64,000 bases of DNA from contig CALUUD010000002.1 in the NCBI GenBank assembly GCA_944323885.1, positions 595,308 to 659,307 of the forward strand, read 5' to 3'. This DNA comes from an uncultured Helicobacteraceae bacterium (GTDB taxonomy: Bacteria; Campylobacterota; Campylobacteria; Campylobacterales; Helicobacteraceae). Positions 56,820 through 64,000 of this stretch are shown piece by piece. The notes under the pieces are model-generated. The model was not told where the DNA came from, searched no databases, and was given only the letters and a program-made list of their open reading frames with translations. The position numbers and the translations under genes were made by a program. Every line of letters starts with the position of its first letter. Within the stretch, counting starts at the first letter, position 1.

Positions 56820-56870
56820 TCCTTTTTTTTTAAAATAAAAATAAGAATAGTTATTATACTACCAAAAAAT

Positions 56871-58088
56871 CTATTTTACATCATCATCAAAATTTACAAA
56901 AATTCCATCTTGTATCTTGTATAAATTGATATTATACATAACTTGATTACTACTAAAAGACTCCATAAAATATCTATCAAATTTATTTGACATATCATGC
57001 AGGAATAAATCCATGCCTAATGCTGTCGAATAATTAACCCAATCATATTGAAGATCACTTGATAATAACATTCCATACTCAATCAATTTTTGTTCTGTTT
57101 TACTAATTGAATTTGCAATTACCACATTGCTTACATCATTGCCTCTTGTAAGTGATAACAAGGCTGGATTGTAGTTAACTTGTGTTGACAAGATTCTATA
57201 TGGCTTTTTTCTAGAAACATCAAGCTGTGAAAGAATTAGTCCTGACTTTACAACTGGAGTATTTAAAAATATATTACTATCAAGCAATATATCCTTACTT
57301 TTTTCAATACTATCTGAAAAATTTGCAGCTATTTTATTTGTAATAGTCTGCTCTAAAAATACATTTGGCTCAAATGACTTTACAATATCTCCAAGAGTGC
57401 TACCAAGTATACTGTCATCATTGTAGCTTATTATTGCACTATCTGCATTTATTTTAGTCATTAAAATATCCATCTGTGCTTTATAATCAATACCACCAAA
57501 TACTATATTTGATTTTGTTTTTATATCTTTATTTGTCATTGTTGGAATATAAACTGGTATATTAATAGCATCTATAACATTTATAGATTCTTTATTAAAC
57601 AATATAGCAATCACAAAATGAAAGCGTTCATTATTAATCTCATCTACACTATTTTTTAATGAATCGTATCCTTCATCAAAACTATCAAAAATCTTAAATC
57701 TAAAATCAATATCTCTTGAAAATAAATATGCAAGAATTGTATCAATAGTTGTTGCTGAATATTTACCAATAATTTTTTTTGGCATAAGAAGTGCAACTTC
57801 CAAACTCTTTCCAAGTGGATTAAATCTAAGCTTATAATAAATACCTATTTCTCTTGAATATACCTCCATCAAACTATGCAGCTCATCATCTTCTATAAGA
57901 CTTTTATTAAATCTAGCAACAAATGAAAAAAGTTTTTTATTATCACTTAAATAAAATAAACATTTATCATCGCAAAATTCTGGATTAATATCTATCAATT
58001 CAATACTAGCAGGGGGAATATCTGAGAAAATATTATCTGCTGCATATAAAAAAAATGGAAATAAAAACAATAATAATTTAATTTTCAT
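56871..58088 (-). CDS. Periplasmic protein of unknown function, periplasmic-binding-like
   Basis: A 405-residue protein with a signal peptide (about 1-16, ending YAA). It has a Cys pair near the start (FCDDKCLFY). Alternating alpha/beta segments such as HFVIAILFNKESINVI, INIPVYIPTMTNKD, SNIVFGGIDYKAQMDILMTKI and ADSAIISYND look like a type I periplasmic binding or LpoA-like fold. I cannot name the family. Neighbours are the FeoA-like gene and the glycosylase-fold gene. Confidence 0.7.
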   Translation of the reverse strand: MKIKLLLFLFPFFLYAADNIFSDIPPASIELIDINPEFCDDKCLFYLSDNKKLFSFVARFNKSLIEDDELHSLMEVYSREIGIYYKLRFNPLGKSLEVALLMPKKIIGKYSATTIDTILAYLFSRDIDFRFKIFDSFDEGYDSLKNSVDEINNERFHFVIAILFNKESINVIDAINIPVYIPTMTNKDIKTKSNIVFGGIDYKAQMDILMTKINADSAIISYNDDSILGSTLGDIVKSFEPNVFLEQTITNKIAANFSDSIEKSKDILLDSNIFLNTPVVKSGLILSQLDVSRKKPYRILSTQVNYNPALLSLTRGNDVSNVVIANSISKTEQKLIEYGMLLSSDLQYDWVNYSTALGMDLFLHDMSNKFDRYFMESFSSNQVMYNINLYKIQDGIFVNFDDDVK

Positions 58089-58116
58089 TTATAAGCCTTA
58101 TTGTAATATATATTGT

Positions 58117-58746
58117 TTATGTATTTAAAAATTCCCTTGCCATCTTAAAATCATCAAATGCAAGAGGTTTTAATGATGAATTTTTTAACAAATCATTAAT
58201 TGCATATGTTACTATAAAATTCTTTTCTTTGTTTAAAAGATTTTTGCTTTTTAAGATTCTACATCTAAGATTTTCTACCTTATCATCTGTATTCAAAACA
58301 CATCTCGCTACATCTTCACCAAATAAGATGATTAATTTTGGATCTATGATGTTTATTTGTGATTTTAAATATTCTCTACATACATACATACACTTATCAT
58401 CAATATTTATATTAACGCTACATTTAATTATGGAAAACAAGCTATAAGAATTGATATTGAATATATTGTTTGAAATATTTTTTATCATAGTTTCGCTAGC
58501 ACTAAATGGGAGTATAGGTTTTAGCGTAATAAAAACAATACCATATTTTAAACCATTTATACCAGGAAACTTATCTTTAGAATATTTTGATAGATCACAC
58601 AAATTGCAATCTTTTATCATTACATCTATATTGCTTGATTTTAATACAATATCCTTCTTTTCATCTAAATCTATATTTTCACAATATTGCTCACCTATCA
58701 ATCTTCTAATATATAGTTGTTTTAACAAAAATACTTTAGTTAACAT
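58117..58746 (-). CDS. Diverged uracil-DNA-glycosylase-fold protein
   Basis: A 209-residue protein resembling family 4 uracil-DNA glycosylases: a CNLC pair (Cys47, Cys50), PFSASETMIKNI in the place of PFVGxAGxxL, IKCSVN (Cys109) and a fourth Cys at 119 or 123, then INIIDPKLIILFGEDVARCVL and a final TYAIND in the place of the T+HPA motif. Family 4 enzymes use four cysteines for a 4Fe-4S cluster. The usual GEAPGxxE catalytic motif reads FITLKPI here, so activity is doubtful. It could be a structural relative with another task. Confidence 0.6.
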   Translation of the reverse strand: MLTKVFLLKQLYIRRLIGEQYCENIDLDEKKDIVLKSSNIDVMIKDCNLCDLSKYSKDKFPGINGLKYGIVFITLKPILPFSASETMIKNISNNIFNINSYSLFSIIKCSVNINIDDKCMYVCREYLKSQINIIDPKLIILFGEDVARCVLNTDDKVENLRCRILKSKNLLNKEKNFIVTYAINDLLKNSSLKPLAFDDFKMAREFLNT

Positions 58747-58752
58747 AATGAT

Positions 58753-59220
58753 CTAGTTGATATAATTATTTTTCTTTAAGCAAGCAAAAAATACTTTGCT
58801 ATCCACATTAGAATCTAAACTTGAAAAATCTAAAACCATAGAATTTGATTTTGTATACATAGTCTTAGCTTCTATGTATTTTTTAATAATAAAACAATTT
58901 TCAAAAATTCTATTGCCCACATAAGCACTATAAAATCCATTTACAATTTCTAGTCTTATCAAATCTTCTCTAAAATTTATAAATTTGTTTGTATGATAAT
59001 AATAATTTAGATTTTCACCAACTACTATTTTACTATCTTTTGTTATTATACTTTTATTTAATTGCTTATAAGATTTATCATCTACCATTTTTACATATAA
59101 TGTGCCATCTTTAACAAAAAAATCATTGTGATTTAGATGATATATATTATCCACTTCAAAATCAAAATCAAGTCCATGTAAAAACAATAAAACAAAAAAT
59201 ACACCAAAGATAAATTTCAT
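58753..59220 (-). CDS. Secreted small protein of unknown function
   Basis: A 155-residue protein with a clear signal peptide (about residues 1-16). The mature part is rich in Tyr, Phe and Asn and looks beta-rich (IYHLNHNDFFVKDGTLYVKMVDDK; LEIVNGFYSAYVGNRIF), with two late Cys (ENCFIIKKY, FFACLKKN) that could pair. No family recognised. First gene of the minus-strand run; divergent from der. Confidence 0.7.
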   Translation of the reverse strand: MKFIFGVFFVLLFLHGLDFDFEVDNIYHLNHNDFFVKDGTLYVKMVDDKSYKQLNKSIITKDSKIVVGENLNYYYHTNKFINFREDLIRLEIVNGFYSAYVGNRIFENCFIIKKYIEAKTMYTKSNSMVLDFSSLDSNVDSKVFFACLKKNNYIN

Positions 59221-59243
59221 ATATAACCAAGTAGCAAATGTTT

Positions 59244-59252
59244 TGGTATGAT
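59244..59252 (+). promoter_or_regulatory. Extended -10 element of der
   Basis: TGGTATGAT fits TGn plus a 5/6 match to TATAAT, 34 bases before the der ATG, in the 66-base divergent region. No -35 match. Confidence 0.5.
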
Positions 59253-59286
59253 TCTAAATAATTTTAGATAAAGACAAAGTAAAAGA

Positions 59287-60633
59287 ATGAATAAAATCAT
59301 AATATTAGGCAAACCAAATGTAGGGAAAAGCTCATTGTTTAATTGCTTTTTCAAAGAAAGAATTGCAATTACTTCTGATATAAGTGGAACAACAAGGGAT
59401 ATCAATATAAAACCAATAACCATAAATAATGTAGAAGCATTATTATGTGATACAGCAGGGATAGTAGAAAAAGAGGAAGGCATATTTATTAATATAAAAC
59501 AAAAGGTTCTATCTTTTGTAAGCAATGATGATATAGTCCTATATGTAATTGATGGTGGTGAAATAATTGATGATTATGATGTAAAACTTTTTAGAAAATT
59601 TAAAAATGCCATATTGATTATAAATAAAATTGATAAAAAAAAATATGGATTATATGAATGGGAATATGGAATCTTTGGTGCAACAAAAATATTTTTTATT
59701 TCTACAATGCATAACAAGGGTTTGCACAACTTAAGAGAATTTATTTCACAAAGACTAAATAATAATATCAATAAAATTCAAGAAATTATAGAAGGTTTTA
59801 ATAATGAAACACAAGGTTCTAGTGAGATAATTAATATAGGCATAATTGGCAGAGTAAATGTAGGAAAAAGTTCCATACTAAATGCTCTATTAGACAAAGA
59901 AAGATCTGTCGTAAGCAATATAGCAGGAACTACAATAGATCCTGTAGATGACAAAATAGAATATAAAAATAAGATTTTAAATTTCGTTGATACAGCAGGA
60001 ATAAGACAAAGATCAAAAATTGAAGGTATAGAAAAATATGCTCTAGATAGAACAAAAAAGATTCTAGAAAAAAGTAATATAGTATTACTAATCCTTGATA
60101 GTTCAGCACCTTTTGTAGATCTAGATGAAAAAATAAGCGGACTTAGTGATAAGTATCATCTAGGGATTATTATCATACTAAATAAATGGGATATAAGATA
60201 TGCAGAATTTAAAGAAATAGAAAAAGAGTTAAAAAGAAAGTTTGCCTATCTAAGCTACGCACCAATAATAACGGTAAGCGCTATCAATAAAAGGCATATA
60301 CAAGACATTAAAGAAATGATATTAGAAGTTCATCAAAATTACAATAGAAGGATCCCAACATCATTACTTAACACAACTATAAAAAATGCAACAATAAAAC
60401 ATCCAATACCTAGCGATAAAGGAAAGATGGTAAAGATTTACTATTCAACACAAATACAAAGCGCACCTCCGGAAATAGCTTTGATTATGAACAAACCTCA
60501 ATCTTTGCATTTTAGCTATAAAAGATATTTAATAAATTATCTAAGAAAAACTTTTAATTTCAAAGGAAGCCCAATTTTAATTAGCCCCAAATCAAAATCA
60601 TCAAAAATAGATAATGAAGAAATAGAATCTTAA
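59287..60633 (+). CDS. der: Ribosome assembly GTPase Der (EngA)
   Basis: A 448-residue protein with two GTPase domains in tandem: first P-loop GKPNVGKSS at residues 8-16 with DTAGI, second GRVNVGKSS from 188 with DTAGIRQRS, NKWD, and a C-terminal KH-like domain (from about 345). Der acts in 50S subunit maturation. It leads a plus-strand run with bioD, ccoG, cmoB and a thioesterase; the gap to bioD is 8 bases. Confidence 0.97.
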   Translation: MNKIIILGKPNVGKSSLFNCFFKERIAITSDISGTTRDINIKPITINNVEALLCDTAGIVEKEEGIFINIKQKVLSFVSNDDIVLYVIDGGEIIDDYDVKLFRKFKNAILIINKIDKKKYGLYEWEYGIFGATKIFFISTMHNKGLHNLREFISQRLNNNINKIQEIIEGFNNETQGSSEIINIGIIGRVNVGKSSILNALLDKERSVVSNIAGTTIDPVDDKIEYKNKILNFVDTAGIRQRSKIEGIEKYALDRTKKILEKSNIVLLILDSSAPFVDLDEKISGLSDKYHLGIIIILNKWDIRYAEFKEIEKELKRKFAYLSYAPIITVSAINKRHIQDIKEMILEVHQNYNRRIPTSLLNTTIKNATIKHPIPSDKGKMVKIYYSTQIQSAPPEIALIMNKPQSLHFSYKRYLINYLRKTFNFKGSPILISPKSKSSKIDNEEIES

Positions 60634-60641
60634 TAAATATT

Positions 60642-61262
60642 ATGAAGATATTTATAAGTGGCACAAATACAAATGTTGGTAAAACATTTATTACAAATAA
60701 AATTGCAATGAATCTTATAAATAAAGGAATAAAAATTGGCATCTCAAAACCAATTGAAACTGGAGTAATTGATATACCACTTGATGCTATGTTGCATCTA
60801 AAAACACAAAATATTAAATGCAATATTAATGATATTTGTTTCTACCAATTTTCACTTCCTGCTTCTCCATTTGTCGCAGATAAAGAAAATATCATTGATG
60901 TACAAAGAATAAAAATAAACCTAAATAAGCTAGAGAAAAAATGTGATATTTTACTAATTGAAGGGGCGGGTGGCTTATTTGTTCCAATAAAAAAAGATTA
61001 TTTTATGATTGATTTAATAAAGGAATTAAATACATTTTGTTTTATAGTAAGCGATTCTAAACTTGGATGTATTAATAATTTAATTAGTTCAAGAAAAATA
61101 TTAGGTCAGTATAATATAAATTTTAAAAGTATAGTAAATATATTTAATGATGATTTTATGAAAACTAGCTATCCATTTGTAAAAACTCTGGATAATAATT
61201 TTATATATCAATTTCAAGAAAAAGAGATAATAGAATTTATTTTACAATTATTAAATTTTTAA
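60642..61262 (+). CDS. bioD: Dethiobiotin synthetase
   Basis: A 206-residue ATP-dependent carboxylase-like enzyme making dethiobiotin from DAPA. The P-loop GTNTNVGKT is at residues 7-15, KPIETG and the LLIEGAGGLFVPI motif follow. Biotin is the cofactor on AccB at 30.4 kb. Other bio genes are not in the window. Confidence 0.95.
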   Translation: MKIFISGTNTNVGKTFITNKIAMNLINKGIKIGISKPIETGVIDIPLDAMLHLKTQNIKCNINDICFYQFSLPASPFVADKENIIDVQRIKINLNKLEKKCDILLIEGAGGLFVPIKKDYFMIDLIKELNTFCFIVSDSKLGCINNLISSRKILGQYNINFKSIVNIFNDDFMKTSYPFVKTLDNNFIYQFQEKEIIEFILQLLNF

Positions 61263-61315
61263 GCATATCTATACAATAATCCTAAAAATATTGATGGGAA
61301 ATAAAGGGTATTAGA

Positions 61316-62656
61316 ATGAAAGACTTGAATATTTATTTTAGACAAAAACGCTACATCATGTATTGTATAACAACAATTATTATCATGGGATTACCATTTA
61401 TAACAATAAATGATAATCAAATTTTCTTACTGTCATTTGACAAAAAACAACTTCATATACTTGGTATAGTATTTGATATGCAAGAGTTGTATTTAATGCC
61501 ATTTTTACTAATTATGCTATTTGTTGGTATATTTCTTCTTACAACACTAGCAGGTCGTGCTTGGTGCGGATGGGCATGCCCCCATACAATCTTTAGAGTA
61601 ATATATAGAGATATAATTGAAACAAAAATATTACAACTAAGAAAGTCTATTGATAATAAACAAAAAAATCCTGATTTAAGTTTATGGCAAAATAAAATTA
61701 AAAAAGTTATTGGGGTTATTATTTGGGCTTGTTTATCATTTTTAGCAGCATCAAATTTTTTATTATACTTTGTTCCTCCAAGTGACTTTTTTAATTACCT
61801 TGCAGATTATAATAATCATAAGATATTACTAGGATTTATAATTGCAATAGCAACATTTCTCACATTGGAAATTATTTTTGTACAGGAAAATTTTTGCATA
61901 TACGTGTGTCCATATTGCAGGGTTCAATCAGTGCTATATGACAATGATACAAAAACTGTAATGTATGATATCAATCGTGGTTCAAAAGTATATGATGAAA
62001 ATGGTGTTGCATTAAATAAAAAAGAAATCAGTGGCGAATGTATAGATTGTCAAAAATGTGTAAGAGTATGCCCAACTCACATTGATATAAGAAAAGGCCT
62101 TCAACTTGAATGTATTAACTGCCTTGAATGCGCAGATGCGTGCAGTAGTGTTATGGGAAAATTAAACAGAATATCACTTGTTAGATGGAGTAGTGCAAAT
62201 AGTATAAAGACAAACTCTAATATAAAGTATTTTAGAGGTAAGACAATAGGATACATACTAGTCTTGATAGTTGCATTATCAATTGCAATATTTTTATCAC
62301 TTAATAAATCAACAATGCTACTTAATATAAATCGATCTTCAGAAGCATATAAGATTCTAGAAAATGGTGAAATAGAAAATCATTATCTAATGCTGTTTCA
62401 AAATACAGACAATAAAGCTCATAAATTTTATTTTAGAATCACGGATAATGATAATATAAAAATTAGACAACCAAAAGAAGAATTTGAAATAAAGGCAGGT
62501 GGAAAAATAAGAAAAAGAGTGTATCTATACACATTAGAAAATTATAATACAGAATCTAGTGACAAAATTGTCCCAATTACTATTGAAGCATACGCAACTG
62601 ATGACAACAATATAAAAATCACAAAAAAGAGCATCTTTGTATATCCACAAAAATAG
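61316..62656 (+). CDS. ccoG: Cytochrome c oxidase accessory protein CcoG (FixG/RdxA type)
   Basis: A 446-residue inner-membrane protein used in cbb3 oxidase maturation (copper reduction). Helices lie near residues 15-35, 55-75, 135-160, 175-195 and 310-330. Cys motifs include AWCGWACPHT, CVCPYC-type FCIYVCPYCRVQS, and two ferredoxin-like clusters: C242-x2-C-x2-C-x3-CP and ECINCLECADACS. A C-terminal Ig-like domain follows. The cbb3 genes are elsewhere. 53 bases after bioD with AAAGGG before the ATG. Confidence 0.95.
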   Translation: MKDLNIYFRQKRYIMYCITTIIIMGLPFITINDNQIFLLSFDKKQLHILGIVFDMQELYLMPFLLIMLFVGIFLLTTLAGRAWCGWACPHTIFRVIYRDIIETKILQLRKSIDNKQKNPDLSLWQNKIKKVIGVIIWACLSFLAASNFLLYFVPPSDFFNYLADYNNHKILLGFIIAIATFLTLEIIFVQENFCIYVCPYCRVQSVLYDNDTKTVMYDINRGSKVYDENGVALNKKEISGECIDCQKCVRVCPTHIDIRKGLQLECINCLECADACSSVMGKLNRISLVRWSSANSIKTNSNIKYFRGKTIGYILVLIVALSIAIFLSLNKSTMLLNINRSSEAYKILENGEIENHYLMLFQNTDNKAHKFYFRITDNDNIKIRQPKEEFEIKAGGKIRKRVYLYTLENYNTESSDKIVPITIEAYATDDNNIKITKKSIFVYPQK

Positions 62657-63518
62657 AAAAATCATTAAACAAAAATTGGAAGCAAAAAATATTGCTCCAA
62701 TTAGACATATAGTAGATTCTATGCCTAAAGAATCTTGCAATATTATATTAAATGACACTATAACAATAGAAGCAAATAATACAAATAATAACGAAATAAT
62801 AGATATAGCATACAAACTAAAGCCATGGCGAAAAGGTCCATTTTATATATTTGATACTTTAATTGATAGCGAATGGAATAGCTCAATAAAATACAATATA
62901 ATTAAAAACCATCTTAATATAAGTAATAAAATAGTGGCAGACATAGGTTGTAATAATGGGTATTATATGTTTAGAATGCTTGAGCTAAATCCAAAAAAAA
63001 TAATTGGATTTGATCCTAGTGCCCATTGTTTAAATCAATTTAATTTTATCAATCATTTTATAAATAGCAATATACAATTTGAACTATTAGGCATTGAAGA
63101 TCTAGCATATTATGATATAAAATTTGACACTATCTTATGCCTTGGTGTGTTATACCACAGAACAAACCCTATTGATTGTATAAAAATATTAAAACAAGCA
63201 CTAAATAAAAATGGAGAGCTAATACTAGATTGTCTTATTATAGATTCTAATGATCCAATAGTATTAAGTCCTATGAGATATGCAAAAATGAAAAATGCAT
63301 ATTTCATACCTAGTGTTAGTGCATTGCAAAATTGGCTAATAAGAGGTGGATTTAGTGATATACAAATTATTGCTGCAAAAAAAACTAACTTAAACGAACA
63401 AAGAAAAACAGATTGGATAAATGGGGAAAGTCTTGATAATTTTTTAGATAAAAATGATCCATCAAAAACAATAGAAGGATATCAAGCTCCAAATAGAATA
63501 TATATTAAAGCAAAGTAA
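62637..63518 (+). CDS. cmoB: tRNA U34 carboxymethyltransferase CmoB
   Basis: A 293-residue enzyme that transfers the carboxymethyl group of carboxy-SAM to ho5U34 in tRNA. The substrate motif KLKPWRKGPFYIFDTLIDSEWNS, the SAM loop VADIGCNNGYYMFRML, LCLGVLYHRTNPID and the C-terminal TEKRxTDW-like NEQRKTDWINGESLDNFLD are clear. It starts with TTG at 62637, overlapping ccoG by 20 bases; no ATG fits before the N-terminal helix. E. coli CmoB is about 323 residues; the N-terminus is shorter here. CmoA is at 14.4 kb. Confidence 0.93.
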   Translation: MYIHKNRKIIKQKLEAKNIAPIRHIVDSMPKESCNIILNDTITIEANNTNNNEIIDIAYKLKPWRKGPFYIFDTLIDSEWNSSIKYNIIKNHLNISNKIVADIGCNNGYYMFRMLELNPKKIIGFDPSAHCLNQFNFINHFINSNIQFELLGIEDLAYYDIKFDTILCLGVLYHRTNPIDCIKILKQALNKNGELILDCLIIDSNDPIVLSPMRYAKMKNAYFIPSVSALQNWLIRGGFSDIQIIAAKKTNLNEQRKTDWINGESLDNFLDKNDPSKTIEGYQAPNRIYIKAK

Positions 63519-63528
63519 GGAGTTATAT

Positions 63529-63963
63529 ATGGATAATGATGAGTTGTTTGAGAATAATGATGAATTAAAAATATGTAAAAAAATAAATAGAGATTTATGT
63601 GGTGAGATCATAAAACTATCTAAAAATAAAGCTGAGATTAGATTTACCCCTACAGAATCTATGATCACAGATGATAATTTACTAATTCACCATGGGTTTA
63701 TATTTTCATCAGCTTCATTTTGTGCTATGGCTGCAGTGAATGAACCAAACTCAATGATAATATATTCAGAGACAAAGTTTTTATCACCAATAGAGCTAAA
63801 TGGTGAAATAATATTCAAATCTCACGCATTACAAAATGGAGCAAAAAAGCGCGAAGTAATAGTTGAGGGCTTCTTGTATAACATAAAAGTATTTGATGCT
63901 ATATTTCATGTTATTATTTTTGATAAAAGTATGTTTAAAATAGATTTCAAAAATCTTAATTAA
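63529..63963 (+). CDS. Hotdog-fold thioesterase (PaaI-like)
   Basis: A 144-residue protein of the hotdog fold: GEIIKLSKNKAEIRFTPTESMITDDNLLIHHGFIFSSASFCAMAAVNEP has the long central helix and His59-region catalytic area; VFDAIFHVIIFDKS ends the barrel. Likely acyl-CoA or acyl-ACP thioesterase. H. pylori has a thioesterase-like gene right after the CmoB gene, so the position is conserved. Substrate unknown. 10 bases after cmoB. Confidence 0.82.
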   Translation: MDNDELFENNDELKICKKINRDLCGEIIKLSKNKAEIRFTPTESMITDDNLLIHHGFIFSSASFCAMAAVNEPNSMIIYSETKFLSPIELNGEIIFKSHALQNGAKKREVIVEGFLYNIKVFDAIFHVIIFDKSMFKIDFKNLN

Positions 63964-64000
63964 TGCAACTAATCACATTAAAACAATTATTAATAAAAGC

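Noticed and set aside
56823-56831. T9 run before the FeoA-like gene as a variable promoter spacer
   Set aside because: No -10/-35 pair could be placed around it; A/T runs are frequent here.
59217-59525. 102-codon hydrophobic frame opposite der
   Set aside because: It is the mirror of a strongly conserved GTPase domain in another frame.
1-64000. CRISPR arrays, insertion sequences, prophage, rRNA and riboswitches
   Set aside because: No direct-repeat arrays, transposase or phage genes, rRNA segments or recognisable riboswitch leaders were seen on either strand.

Overview
The window is a chromosomal segment of a low-GC (about 30% by eye) Campylobacterota organism, most probably a Helicobacter, likely an enterohepatic or non-gastric species. 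Support comes from gene blocks that match my memory of H. pylori: csrA-ispE-smpB, tlyA-ribF, rpsO/flhA/DHH phosphatase, pseC-x-accC-accB/dcd, ispH-aroA-pheT-pheS, TonB-FliO-FliN-Nth, and CmoB-thioesterase. PseC (pseudaminic acid for flagellin) and a Hof-like outer-membrane protein agree with this. No sequence comparison was run, so the species is open.

Layout. 1-10.3 kb is the accessory part: a MATE exporter cut by the window edge, a family-2 glycosyltransferase, an ankyrin protein divergent from catalase, and a compact minus-strand surface-glycan operon (WecB, three glycosyltransferases, an alpha-1,2-fucosyltransferase). One glycosyltransferase carries a G9 tract, the classic phase-variation switch of this group. 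10.4-20 kb holds msrB and a long minus-strand housekeeping run (pyrB, manC, tlyA, ribF, cmoA, dapE, truB, csrA, ispE, smpB). 19.6-26.2 kb holds a CDF metal exporter, a Kef-type antiporter, purN, a small coupled protein, a DHH phosphoesterase, flhA and divergent rpsO. 26.2-27.3 kb is the only long gap; it contains a heavily decayed gene (DUF4209-like) and tRNA-Met. 27.3-31.5 kb holds pseC, a small flagellar-type protein, accC, accB and dcd.

31.5-45.4 kb is the complete S10-spc-alpha ribosomal operon on the minus strand (29 genes, rpsJ to rplQ, including secY, map, infA, rpmJ and rpoA; no rpmD), read from one good sigma-70 promoter. infA encodes an IF-1 extended at both ends. 45.6-51.1 kb holds pheS-pheT-aroA-ispH. 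51.3-53.3 kb holds a small secreted repeat protein and a histidine-rich outer-membrane protein. 53.4-59.2 kb is a minus-strand run with a TonB-like protein, FliO, FliN, a CheX-like protein, Nth, a FeoA-like protein and three poorly known proteins, one of them a diverged uracil-DNA-glycosylase-fold protein. 59.3-64 kb holds der, bioD, ccoG, cmoB and a hotdog thioesterase.

How the genes connect: manC plus the fucosyltransferase and WecB indicate a fucosylated, N-acetylhexosamine-containing surface glycan; PseC, FlhA, FliO, FliN, CheX and CsrA are motility functions; CmoA and CmoB are the two steps of wobble-uridine cmo5U34 formation and sit almost 50 kb apart; catalase, its ankyrin neighbour and MsrB are oxidative defence. 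I saw no CRISPR array, insertion sequence, prophage or rRNA. I found no clear new multi-gene system; the strongest leads are the phase-variable glycosyltransferase, the extended IF-1, the His-rich outer-membrane protein, the decayed DUF4209-like gene beside a tRNA, and an over-represented AGAWTCT word.
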